Shown here piece by piece: positions 15,151-22,629 of a stretch of DNA of 34,053 nt (position 1 is its first letter; each line of letters starts with the position of its first letter). The translations under genes and the position numbers were made by a program. Location: positions 1-34,053 of the forward strand of contig CALQZW010000004.1 in NCBI GenBank assembly GCA_943350045.1, read 5' to 3'. The notes beneath the pieces were generated by a model. The model was not told the origin of the DNA. It ran no database searches and saw nothing but the letters and a program-made list of their open reading frames with translations. Source of the stretch: Candidatus Nomurabacteria bacterium. Its GTDB lineage: Bacteria > Patescibacteriota > Minisyncoccia > Phycocordibacterales > UBA9973.

Positions 15151-16686
15151 TTAACACGCAATGAAATATGTAGCCCAAGGAGCAAATCCAGTACCAGTTG
15201 AATTCGTCACCCATGAACGCCACTCGTAGTTTACACCGCACTGGATACTTGAACTTGGTCGTGAGAAGTTAATATTTGAGCCAGATGTTGCAATACCAGT
15301 CGGAACAGCACCGAGACCTGGGTAGTGGCCGGAAATGTACCCAGCTGACGTTTTCACCTCAAATCCTGCTGAAGTAATTGGAGTAGTACTTGAGAAGCGA
15401 CCATTGAACGTAAGGCCAATGTATGTACTTCCTACAGCATGTGATACATAACCAGATGTACCTTGGTTGGTTACCGTAGGAGTAGGTCCTGCACTTGATC
15501 CAGCTCCTGGTGGAGGCGGAAGAAGATATCCAAGTAAGGTATTGCTATTCCCGCAAGTATTCGCGTTTAGTGTTAGAGGCGCTAGATTATCAATAACATT
15601 GTCTGTAGCAGTTCCACAGCCGCTTGAACCCGAAGAACGACCTGCACGATACACAGGAACTGCATTTGTGACAACCACACTCTGACTTGTGTTTACTACC
15701 TTCATCTTCTCACCTCCAGCGTTCTGGAATGAGAGCTGTCCGTTTGCGTTGTTAATGATACGAGCATTGAAATCTGAACCAGCACTTCCGTTACCACGGA
15801 AGTCGATGAATGGAGTAGTCGCTGAACCACCGGCTCCGAGCTCGATAGATCCACCCTGGTTGTCTACGAGTTCTACGTTTCCGATTTTTCCGTCACCTGC
15901 AACAGTAAACTTTGCAGAGGGAGATGTTGTACCTACGCCCACTTTTCCGTCAGCACCGAGGTAGAGAACATCGGAATCGTCGTTCTTGCGGAAGTGAAGA
16001 TTACTTCCTCCCCAAAGCTTCCAACGGTTTGTGGCACTCTGTCCAAGAGAAAGTTGTGCTTCTCCTCCACGAAGCTCAAGAGCAGTAGCTGGTGCTACAG
16101 TATTTGGAAGACCTACACCAACTTTACCTGTTGTACGGAAAATGTTCGCTGAACCAGTTGTTCCAACTCCGGCAGTCCACTGTGCAGCGGCAGCTCCACA
16201 GTTTGTACCGTCCTGAAGACAAACATTCTTACCTCCGATTGTGACTGCTCCACCTACGAAACTTGCGTTACCGTAGACATGGAGAATATCAGTTGAAGGA
16301 GTTCCTACTGCAGATGCAGTTTTTGGAACGATTGCAGATGCGAGACGGTCGATGAATGAAGAAGGTGCTGAACCACTCGCTCCACCTCCTGACGTTGCTC
16401 CACATCCGCCTGTTGTTACGCCGTAACAAGGATCAACACCAATCTCTACACGTCGCTCAAATACTGAAGTGCCGGCGTTGTAGAGTCCTCCGTTTACACG
16501 GAGCAGTCCTGATTTTGTCTGACTTGCTGGTCCAACGTTAATCGGAGCGGCGACGTTACCTGTCGGCGGAGCACCTGATGGTGCCGAGTATGCACCTGTA
16601 GTCTGCGCATGCGCTCCAGCAGCTGAGAAGAGAAACATACTTGCGACTGCGAGAACTTTGAAGCTTTTTTTCATACTAATATTCAT
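15151..16686 (-). CDS. Secreted fibre-like repeat protein
   Basis: The 511-residue protein has a signal peptide (hydrophobic segment about residues 10-27, A-H-A before Gln). Starting at M-K-K (ATG at 16674) is equally possible. The central part has segments of the K-V-G-V-G type, including V-G-V-G-T-T-S-P-S-A-K-F, with the beta-rich look of tail-fibre or collagen-adjacent domains. A Pro-rich stretch (L-L-P-P-P-P-G) separates it from a C-terminal domain of about 120 residues with an F-E-V-K-T-S-A-G-Y core and paired Cys. No catalytic motif is visible. It is the last gene of a three-gene minus-strand operon and is probably displayed on the cell surface for attachment. That role is inference. 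Confidence 0.82.
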   Translation of the reverse strand: MNISMKKSFKVLAVASMFLFSAAGAHAQTTGAYSAPSGAPPTGNVAAPINVGPASQTKSGLLRVNGGLYNAGTSVFERRVEIGVDPCYGVTTGGCGATSGGGASGSAPSSFIDRLASAIVPKTASAVGTPSTDILHVYGNASFVGGAVTIGGKNVCLQDGTNCGAAAAQWTAGVGTTGSANIFRTTGKVGVGLPNTVAPATALELRGGEAQLSLGQSATNRWKLWGGSNLHFRKNDDSDVLYLGADGKVGVGTTSPSAKFTVAGDGKIGNVELVDNQGGSIELGAGGSATTPFIDFRGNGSAGSDFNARIINNANGQLSFQNAGGEKMKVVNTSQSVVVTNAVPVYRAGRSSGSSGCGTATDNVIDNLAPLTLNANTCGNSNTLLGYLLPPPPGAGSSAGPTPTVTNQGTSGYVSHAVGSTYIGLTFNGRFSSTTPITSAGFEVKTSAGYISGHYPGLGAVPTGIATSGSNINFSRPSSSIQCGVNYEWRSWVTNSTGTGFAPWATYFIAC

Positions 16687-16711
16687 GCTAATTACTAATG
16701 GTTATTAACTA

Positions 16712-18040
16712 TTAAAACTCTTCAACCTTAGGATTCACTGGACCAGTTCCTCCGCCCGGACCGGCGGCTGCCGCTATCGATACTGTCACTGTTCTATCTG
16801 ATAACACTGTTCCTGTGAGACTTCGACAGTTCTTGAGTCTAAAGGTCATGGTTCCTGTAGCACTTGCCGGGATAATGACAACTTCATCTCGGATACCATT
16901 TGGAGAAACTGTCTTTACTGTTCCAGTCGCACTTCCGAGCGCTCCGTTCCATGTTGTATATGTTCCCGGAGAAGAACTTTGTGCCTTACATGAACCAGCT
17001 TCGATATTGAGCGCCTCCCACTTGAGAGTTACAGGAGTTCCCCCTGCAGGTGGTGGTGCGATAGTAATTGCACCGGAGTTATTTACCAAAAGTGAGACGA
17101 ATGGACTTGTTCCTCCAGAGGTAGCTATTGTTACAGTGACTGTATCGGCAACTGGAGAACCAGTGAGGTCAGTACAGGTGATTGTATATGTCTTTGTAAT
17201 GATTGAAGCGGTTGTGTTTGCTCCGAGTGAGAGTGACTGAGATCCTCCGCTTGAAGATTTCGCTCCAGACCAGTCTACTGTTGCAGAACAATCTGTAGAT
17301 GAAACGTTTTGCGTGGTCCAGGTAAGAGCGATTGGTCCTCCTGAAGGTCCGAGAGCAAGGGAGTCATCACCATTTACCTTAAGATCTACTACAGGGGCAG
17401 TAAGGTTTAAGTGAGCATTTGCCCATGAAACCCAGCCGACGTTTATTCCTCCCCATGAAAATGAAGGACTCGCACTTGTTCCTGCGAGACTATTTGTTGT
17501 CGCAGTTGGGTTAAATGATACGCCGTATGGAGCAGAGGCAGGAGCTGTTGATGTTCCGCGAAGGCTCATACATCCATTCCAGCCACCGCCAGTAGTTGCA
17601 GTCGCAGCAGTATTTCCTGCGAGTGCGCGTGCCCAACCTGATACTTGGTTTGTTGCAAGATTAAGGGAGGCACGAGGTCCACACGAAGCTACATCTGCCG
17701 GTCGGAAACTGACCCAGCCGATGTTTGGACTCCATGCATAACCATCGAAGTAGCCGATACCAGTACCTGTGTCCATAATAACGTTTACTGAGTATGGTGA
17801 AGGTCCTCCTGAAGGAGTGGCCGTAGAACACACACTAGTGCCTGAAGCTGAACCCTGATTACAATTGAGGCTGATCCAGCCGATAGTTGAACTCCACAAG
17901 TACCCAGAGACGTTTCCGTTTGAACCATCTCCTGGCGCGGCCTGCACCTGAGTTGGTGAGCTAAAAATTGTTGTTATTCCAACAACGAGGGCGAGTGTAA
18001 GGAAAACTCCGTATATAAAAAAATGAGGCTTTGTATACAT
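16712..18040 (-). CDS. Surface protein with Trp-rich repeats and Ig-like domains
   Basis: The 442-residue protein opens with a membrane anchor or signal segment (F-F-I-Y-G-V-F-L-T-L-A-L-V-V-G). The N-terminal half carries G-Y-L-W-S-S-T-I-G-W-I and G-Y-A-W-S-P-N-I-G-W-V, the same repeat as in the 675-residue protein at 4123-6150. Weaker copies follow near residues 135 and 195. Two Ser/Thr-rich beta domains follow, each with a pair of Cys (D-C-S-A...I-T-C-T; G-S-C-K...L-K-N-C), suggesting disulphide-stabilised Ig-like folds. The C-terminus is Gly/Pro rich. It begins 2 nt after the stop of the upstream small gene. The function is unknown. Confidence 0.82.
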   Translation of the reverse strand: MYTKPHFFIYGVFLTLALVVGITTIFSSPTQVQAAPGDGSNGNVSGYLWSSTIGWISLNCNQGSASGTSVCSTATPSGGPSPYSVNVIMDTGTGIGYFDGYAWSPNIGWVSFRPADVASCGPRASLNLATNQVSGWARALAGNTAATATTGGGWNGCMSLRGTSTAPASAPYGVSFNPTATTNSLAGTSASPSFSWGGINVGWVSWANAHLNLTAPVVDLKVNGDDSLALGPSGGPIALTWTTQNVSSTDCSATVDWSGAKSSSGGSQSLSLGANTTASIITKTYTITCTDLTGSPVADTVTVTIATSGGTSPFVSLLVNNSGAITIAPPPAGGTPVTLKWEALNIEAGSCKAQSSSPGTYTTWNGALGSATGTVKTVSPNGIRDEVVIIPASATGTMTFRLKNCRSLTGTVLSDRTVTVSIAAAAGPGGGTGPVNPKVEEF

Positions 18041-18042
18041 AA

Positions 18043-18381
18043 TTACTGAGCAGATTCTGCTTGCATTCTGTTAATCGCTGCCTGTCTCTGCTCTTCAGTG
18101 ATATCAGATGGTGCTTTTTGTTCCTTCTCCATGCGCTCTACGATTGATTCACGTGTAGTCTCAGAAAGTCCGCCTTCTGCTGACTCTGCAATGATTCTAT
18201 CCATAATTGCCTGACGGTCAGCCTCTGAGATACTTGCAGAATCCATCATGCGTGTAGCGTAGTAGTATCCACCCACGAGAAGTACGAGAACAAAAATGAC
18301 TGCAGTAATAATGAACTTTCGGCGACGGCCGGAAGTCGAAGGAACTGAAGAGGCACTCTGCGAAGACATCGGAGTATCCAT
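18043..18381 (-). CDS. Small membrane protein with charged coiled tail
   Basis: The product has 112 residues from the ATG at 18381; the track starts two codons earlier at a TTG. A Ser-rich N-terminus is followed by R-R-R-K and one transmembrane helix (about residues 25-44). The remaining 65 or so residues are helical and charged, with a repeated pattern (R-Q-A-I-M-D-R-I-I-A-E-S-A and R-Q-A-A-I-N-R-M-Q-A-E-S-A). I do not recognise the family. It is the first gene of the surface operon, with an extended -10 (TGA-TACAAT) 8 nt before the ATG. A helper role for export or anchoring of the two downstream surface proteins is a guess. Confidence 0.78.
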   Translation of the reverse strand: MDTPMSSQSASSVPSTSGRRRKFIITAVIFVLVLLVGGYYYATRMMDSASISEADRQAIMDRIIAESAEGGLSETTRESIVERMEKEQKAPSDITEEQRQAAINRMQAESAQ

Positions 18382-18389
18382 ATGCAACT

Positions 18390-18398
18390 ATTGTATCA
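18390..18398 (-). promoter_or_regulatory. Extended -10 of the surface operon
   Basis: TGA-TACAAT on the minus strand, 8 nt before the ATG at 18381. The same nine bases precede tpiA. Confidence 0.5.
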
Positions 18399-18423
18399 CT
18401 CACGAATAGAACTGTGGCTACAT

Positions 18424-18456
18424 TTCTGTGGAAAAGATTGTCTCGCTGTGGATAGT
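18424..18456. other. Two imperfect DnaA-box-like sequences in the divergent gap
   Basis: TGTGGAAAA and TGTGGATAG each differ by one base from the reverse complement of the DnaA box TTATCCACA. They lie between the divergent surface operon and nusA. They may be chance. Confidence 0.25.
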
Positions 18457-18485
18457 GTTTTTCAGGTAGACTATATATAGGTTAT

Positions 18486-18514
18486 TTGACATCCGAATAT
18501 AAGGAGAGTAGACT
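18486..18514 (+). promoter_or_regulatory. Promoter of nusA-ppa
   Basis: TTGACA (18486-18491), 17 bp, TAGACT (18509-18514), the same hexamers and spacing as the tig promoter. A second GTAGACTATAT lies 42 bp upstream (18466) and may be a tandem promoter or a regulator site. Confidence 0.7.
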
Positions 18515-18550
18515 ATATCTGTATCTAATTAATAGCGTTTATTCGGGTAG

Positions 18551-18575
18551 TCGGCTCCAAAAGCCGGCGATTTTT
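18551..18575 (+). promoter_or_regulatory. Terminator-like hairpin in the nusA leader
   Basis: TCGGCT-ccaaa-AGCCGG, then CGA and five T residues, lies between the promoter and the nusA ATG in a leader of about 80 nt. NusA enhances pausing and termination at such hairpins, so self-attenuation is possible. Confidence 0.5.
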
Positions 18576-18601
18576 GTTTAAACCCTTATCCAAATATATT
18601 T

Positions 18602-19774
18602 ATGTTAGACCTAAAAGCCCTAAAAATCGCCCTCGACCAGCTCGAGACTGAGCGAAAGATCCCACGTGAGAAGATTGTCGACGCAATCGAGCAGGCCCTT
18701 GCTGCTGCATACAAGAAAGACTACGGAAAGCGTGGACAGATCGTACGCGCTCAGTTTGACCTTGAAACAGGTCGTACTGACTTTTTTCAGATTAAAATCG
18801 TTGTAGATGACTCTACTGTGTACTTTGTTGACGAGGGAGAAGATTCTCCTGAACTCCCAGAGGGTGACGAGCGCGTACGCTTCAACTCAGAACACCATAT
18901 TCTCCTTGAAGATGCTCAGATTATGAAGTCGGACGCAGTTGTAGGAGAGGAAATCTCATTTCCCCTTGAAGCAAAAGAGGATTATGGCCGTATCGCAGCT
19001 CAAACAGCCAAGCAAGTCATCATTCAGCGCATTCGTGAAGCTGAACATGGCGCAATCATGGCAGAGTTTGGAGGACGCGAGGGAGACATTGTCTCTGGTA
19101 TCATCCAAAAGATGGAACGCGGAAATCTCTTTATAGACGTGGGTAGAATGACTGCCATCCTTCCAAAAGAGGAGCAGATTCCAAACGAGTTTTACCGCCG
19201 TGGAGAGCGCCTTCGTGCTTACCTATACGCAGTAGAAGAGAGCCCACGTGGTATTTCCCTTAAGGTTTCTCGTACTCATCCAAAGTTTATTACCGCTCTT
19301 TTTGCTCAGGAGGCTCCTGAAGTAGCAAGCGGAACAGTAGAAATCAAGTCTATTGCTCGCGAGGCAGGAAGTCGTACAAAAATCGCCGTATTTTCAGCCG
19401 ACGAGCACGTAGATCCAGTTGGATCATGTGTTGGACAGCGAGGAATCCGTGTAACAACAGTTATGAGCGAGCTTGGAGCTGAGAAAATCGACATTATCGA
19501 GTGGTCAACAGACCCAGCAAGCTTCGTAGCGGCATCACTTTCTCCTGCAAAGGCTTTGTCTGTAAAGCTAAACGACGCAGAGCACACAGCACTTGTTGAA
19601 GTTGCCGACGACCAGCTCTCGCTCGCAATCGGAAAGGGTGGACAGAACGTTCGCCTGGCAGCAAAACTTACTGGCTGGAGAATCGATATTAAAGGAGTAG
19701 CAGGTGAAACTGTCAGCTCAAGTGACGGTGAAACTGTTACAGAATCTGCTGAAGTAACAGAAACGACTGAATAA
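18602..19774 (+). CDS. nusA: Transcription termination/antitermination factor NusA
   Basis: NusA binds RNA polymerase and nascent RNA and modulates pausing and termination. The 390-residue protein has the N-terminal polymerase-binding domain (about 1-125), an S1 domain (about 130-200, G-D-I-V-S-G-I-I), and two KH domains, the first with D-P-V-G-S-C-V-G-Q-R-G and the second with L-A-I-G-K-G-G-Q-N-V-R. It ends soon after KH2 with a short acidic Ser/Thr/Glu tail, lacking the C-terminal acidic repeats of E. coli NusA. ppa starts 3 nt after its stop. No Shine-Dalgarno is seen. The usual rimP and infB neighbours are absent. Confidence 0.95.
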   Translation: MLDLKALKIALDQLETERKIPREKIVDAIEQALAAAYKKDYGKRGQIVRAQFDLETGRTDFFQIKIVVDDSTVYFVDEGEDSPELPEGDERVRFNSEHHILLEDAQIMKSDAVVGEEISFPLEAKEDYGRIAAQTAKQVIIQRIREAEHGAIMAEFGGREGDIVSGIIQKMERGNLFIDVGRMTAILPKEEQIPNEFYRRGERLRAYLYAVEESPRGISLKVSRTHPKFITALFAQEAPEVASGTVEIKSIAREAGSRTKIAVFSADEHVDPVGSCVGQRGIRVTTVMSELGAEKIDIIEWSTDPASFVAASLSPAKALSVKLNDAEHTALVEVADDQLSLAIGKGGQNVRLAAKLTGWRIDIKGVAGETVSSSDGETVTESAEVTETTE

Positions 19775-19777
19775 TAT

Positions 19778-20362
19778 ATGGCAAACATCAATCACGCACC
19801 ATCGAAGTACATGCTCAACCTCTTGCATGTCATTCCAGCAGTTATTGACGAATCAGCAAAGACAATCAACGCAATCGTAGAAGTTTCAGCTGGTTCTATC
19901 AATAAGTATGAAATTATCACTGAAAGTGGTCAGCTCAAGCTCGACCGAGTGGGATATTCTTCAATGGCGTATCCATTTACCTACGGAGCAATCCCAATGA
20001 CATGGGATCACGACAATGACCCACTCGACGTAGAGGTTGTAAATATTACAGAGCCTCTCGTGCCTGGATCCCTTGTAGAACTTCGTGTTATCGGACTTAT
20101 GAAGTTTATCGACGGAGGTGAGGTAGATGACAAAATCATCGCAGTGCTTTCAGAAGACAAGCGCCAGGAACACATCACTCACGTAGACCAACTCGGAGAG
20201 TACTTTAAAAAACAAACTCAGTATTACTGGGAAAACTATAAGGCACTCAAGAAACCCGGCACTGGAGTCGTAGAAACATTCCACGGACCAGAAGAAGCTA
20301 TGAAGGTAATTGCCGAGTGTGTTGCAAAATACCAGAGTGAATACGCTCACAAAGTACAGTAG
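19778..20362 (+). CDS. ppa: Inorganic pyrophosphatase, family I
   Basis: It hydrolyses pyrophosphate, pulling biosynthetic reactions such as aminoacylation and polymerisation forward. The 194-residue product has K-Y-E, the substrate and metal segments Y-P-F-T-Y-G-A-I-P and the signature D-N-D-P-L-D-V (Asp triad), D-G-G-E-V-D-D-K-I-I-A-V and an acidic/aromatic C-terminal helix region around Y-F-K-K. This matches soluble family I enzymes. It lies 3 nt downstream of nusA and is transcribed with it. Confidence 0.95.
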   Translation: MANINHAPSKYMLNLLHVIPAVIDESAKTINAIVEVSAGSINKYEIITESGQLKLDRVGYSSMAYPFTYGAIPMTWDHDNDPLDVEVVNITEPLVPGSLVELRVIGLMKFIDGGEVDDKIIAVLSEDKRQEHITHVDQLGEYFKKQTQYYWENYKALKKPGTGVVETFHGPEEAMKVIAECVAKYQSEYAHKVQ

Positions 20363-20412
20363 TTATCCACTATTATATTTTTTGAGAACTGTCGGTGTAT
20401 ACTAGGCATACA

Positions 20413-20664
20413 ATGCAGTCAAACAAAGGCAACGCCCTCATCAGTATAGTAATCATCATTCTCCTTCTTGCTTTTGGAGCGGTGTACTTCTGGAATATGC
20501 AGAAAGAACGCGCAGCCGAAGTTCGCAGACAGCAAGAATCTGGATTTGACTATTCATTCCTCAACGACGACGCCGGAGAATACAGCGTCATCGAGGCAGA
20601 TGCAGATGTTCGTTCTTATAACGACCTCATCGACCAGACAACGTTCGACGAAAGTCTCTACTAA
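20413..20664 (+). CDS. Small single-pass membrane protein, unknown
   Basis: The product is 83 residues from the ATG at 20413; the track begins at an upstream GTG at 20395. A short polar N-terminus (M-Q-S-N-K-G-N-A) precedes one hydrophobic helix (about residues 9-28), a basic stretch (K-E-R-A-A-E-V-R-R) and an acidic tail of about 45 residues. The N-terminus with its G-N-A-L-I-S-I-V-I-I pattern faintly resembles a prepilin-type leader, but the processing motif is not clear. TATACT ends 9 nt before the ATG, so the transcript may be leaderless. It lies between ppa and a terminator, and I do not recognise it. Confidence 0.7.
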   Translation: MQSNKGNALISIVIIILLLAFGAVYFWNMQKERAAEVRRQQESGFDYSFLNDDAGEYSVIEADADVRSYNDLIDQTTFDESLY

Positions 20665-20675
20665 TACGTTTCTTC

Positions 20676-20705
20676 AAAAAATGCCTTCACCTGAAGGCAT
20701 TTTTT
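20676..20705 (+). terminator. Terminator after the small membrane protein gene
   Basis: AAAAAATGCCTTCA-cc-TGAAGGCATTTTTT, a perfect 14-bp stem. The last T residues also start the -35 of the tig promoter. Confidence 0.9.
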
Positions 20706-20732
20706 GACAATAATCCCATACATCTATAGACT
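20704..20732 (+). promoter_or_regulatory. Promoter of tig-clpP
   Basis: TTGACA (20704-20709), 17 bp, TAGACT (20727-20732). The ATG at 20742 is only 9 nt beyond the -10, so the predicted mRNA has almost no leader. Confidence 0.7.
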
Positions 20733-20741
20733 ACAATCACC

Positions 20742-21785
20742 ATGAAAAAAACAATCAATAAGCTACCAAAAAGCCAGCTCGCAATCGACGTGACTGTCCC
20801 CGAAGACGTCTTTGAGTCATACCGCGCAAAAGCGGTGGGAAACCTTGCAGAACACGTAGAAATCGACGGATTCCGTAAAGGAAAGGCACCGAAAGAACTC
20901 ATTGAAAAACAACTCCCAGCTATGGCAGTAATGGAAGAAATGGCAAGTCTCGCAATTAACGACCATTTTCCAAAGATTCTTATTGAAGAGAAAATTGATG
21001 CAATCGGCCGACCAAGTATTGCTATCAAAAAAATTGCTCCTGGAAATCCGTTTGAGTTTACTGCAACAGTTTCAATCCTTCCTGAGGTGAAACTCCCAAA
21101 ATACAAGGACCTTGCTGGAAAAGCTGTAGCCGAGAAAGCTGAAATCACTGTTTCAGATGAAGAACTCGACCAGGCAATCAAGGAACTCAAGAAAGCACGT
21201 GCTCACCAAGAGCTCGAACATAAAGACGAAAAGCACGACCACGCAGAGTTCGATAAACTTGAGTTTGATGCAACACTTACCGACGAATACGTGAAAGACC
21301 TTGGTCCTTTCGGTACCGTTGATGAGTTTAAAGCAAAGTTCCGTGAAAATCTCGTAGCAGACAAGCAGAATCAGGCTCGTGAAAAGCGCCGAATCGCAAT
21401 CCTCGAAGCTATCCTTGAGAAGACAGAGGTTGACGTTCCAGATGTACTTGTAGAGAGCGAACTTGAGGGACTTATGGGGCGACTTCAGGCAGATGTTGCA
21501 AATATTGGAGTTTCATTCGAAGAATACCTCAAGCATATCAATAAGACAGAGGAAGATATCCGAAAGGACTTCCAGCCAGATGCTGAGAAACGTGCAAAGA
21601 TGGAACTTGTTATGCATACTATCGGTACAAAGGAAGATATCAAGGCAAAACCAGAAGACATCGACGGAGAAGTCATGAAACTTATGGCAATGTACAAGGA
21701 TGCAGATGAAACCCGTGCTCGTGTCTATGTTACCCACCTCCTTACCAACGAAGCGATATTCCGCTTCCTAGAAGAACAAAAGTAA
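20742..21785 (+). CDS. tig: Trigger factor lacking the PPIase domain
   Basis: Trigger factor is the ribosome-bound chaperone that receives nascent chains. The 347-residue product has the ribosome-binding N-domain with the signature G-F-R-K-G-K-A-P near residue 45. After residue 150 it goes almost directly into the C-terminal helical chaperone arms (L-T-D-E-Y-V-K-D-L-G...F-K-A-K-F-R-E-N-L). The FKBP-like peptidyl-prolyl isomerase domain of about 90 residues is missing, replaced by a short charged His/Lys/Glu segment. This explains the length compared with about 430 in E. coli. clpP starts 3 nt after its stop, a classic chaperone-protease pairing. Confidence 0.93.
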   Translation: MKKTINKLPKSQLAIDVTVPEDVFESYRAKAVGNLAEHVEIDGFRKGKAPKELIEKQLPAMAVMEEMASLAINDHFPKILIEEKIDAIGRPSIAIKKIAPGNPFEFTATVSILPEVKLPKYKDLAGKAVAEKAEITVSDEELDQAIKELKKARAHQELEHKDEKHDHAEFDKLEFDATLTDEYVKDLGPFGTVDEFKAKFRENLVADKQNQAREKRRIAILEAILEKTEVDVPDVLVESELEGLMGRLQADVANIGVSFEEYLKHINKTEEDIRKDFQPDAEKRAKMELVMHTIGTKEDIKAKPEDIDGEVMKLMAMYKDADETRARVYVTHLLTNEAIFRFLEEQK

Positions 21786-21788
21786 CCT

Positions 21789-22379
21789 ATGCTTATCCCA
21801 ACAGTTATCGAAAAATCACAGTTCGGCGAGCGTGCATATGACATTTACTCACGCCTTTTGCGCGAGCGAATCATTTTCCTCGGTGGGCCGATTGATGACC
21901 ATATGGCAAATATCGTCATCGCCCAGCTTCTTTTCCTAGAAAACGAGGACCCAAAGAAGGATATTAAGCTCTACATCAACTCCCCAGGAGGATCTGTTAC
22001 CTCTGCAATGGCAATGTTCGACACTATGAACCACATCAAACCTGATGTTTCAACAGTATGTGTCGGAATCGCAGCCTCTGCTGCAGCAGTTCTTCTCTCT
22101 TCTGGAGCAAAAGGAAAGCGCTTCTGCCTTCCAAACTCAGAAGTAATGATTCACCAAGTAATGGGTGGAACAGAGGGACAGGCTTCAGATATTGCTATTG
22201 CTGCAAAACATATTCTTCGCACAAAGGAGAATTTAAACAAGATTTTGGCTAAGAATACAGGAAAAACTCCGGCTCAGATTGAAAAAGACTCAGACCGCGA
22301 CTACTACATGACTGCCGAAGAGGCAAAAAAGTACGGAATCGTGGATGAAATCATCACGAAATCAAAGACTGGAAAATAG
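21789..22379 (+). CDS. clpP: ATP-dependent Clp protease proteolytic subunit
   Basis: ClpP is the barrel-shaped serine peptidase that degrades proteins delivered by Clp ATPases. The 196-residue product starts with the family N-terminus (L-I-P-T-V-I-E-K). It carries R-I-I-F-L-G, the oxyanion segment Y-I-N-S-P-G-G-S-V, catalytic Ser in A-A-S-A-A-A, His in M-I-H-Q-V, and Asp in D-R-D-Y-Y-M. The Ser is followed by Ala-Ala instead of the common Met-Gly. It is co-transcribed with tig. No clpX is present here, so its ATPase partner must be elsewhere. Confidence 0.97.
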   Translation: MLIPTVIEKSQFGERAYDIYSRLLRERIIFLGGPIDDHMANIVIAQLLFLENEDPKKDIKLYINSPGGSVTSAMAMFDTMNHIKPDVSTVCVGIAASAAAVLLSSGAKGKRFCLPNSEVMIHQVMGGTEGQASDIAIAAKHILRTKENLNKILAKNTGKTPAQIEKDSDRDYYMTAEEAKKYGIVDEIITKSKTGK

Positions 22380-22384
22380 GTATG

Positions 22385-22415
22385 CAGAAAACCACCCACT
22401 ATGGGTGGTTTTCTG
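22385..22415 (+). terminator. Terminator after clpP
   Basis: CAGAAAACCACCCA-cta-TGGGTGGTTTTCTG followed by TTTTT, a perfect 14-bp stem. Confidence 0.92.
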
Positions 22416-22430
22416 TTTTTATCCCTTTTC

Positions 22431-22459
22431 TCGACAGAATCAGAAATCTCTGGTATTCT
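22431..22459 (+). promoter_or_regulatory. Promoter of rny
   Basis: TCGACA (22431-22436), 17 bp, TATTCT (22454-22459), with TGG before the -10. It leaves a leader of about 165 nt. Confidence 0.5.
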
Positions 22460-22533
22460 GAGCGTATCGAATTTTAGAAATTTAGTTCGCTGGTTCGCCG
22501 AAAGACTCACTCGTTTATTTTCCCCCTCAAACC

Positions 22534-22611
22534 ATGTATTCCCCATCCACTTCAACCATTTACCCTAGGAATCGTGCGCCGAAGAACCGAAACCTTCGAG
22601 TCTGTTTTTAG
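22534..22611 (+). other. Possible 25-codon upstream ORF in the rny leader
   Basis: ATG at 22534 opens 25 codons (M-Y-S-P-S-T-S-T-I-Y-P...) ending in TAG 18 nt before rny. There is no Shine-Dalgarno. The leader also has local pairing (GTCT-gttttt-AGAC, and a GGCCAGCTGGTC palindrome next to the start). This could be chance. Confidence 0.2.
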
Positions 22612-22629
22612 ACGGCCAGCTGGTCGTAC

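Noticed and set aside
22304-22555. 83-codon minus-strand ORF after clpP
   Set aside because: It covers the clpP terminator and the rny promoter, with no recognisable sequence.
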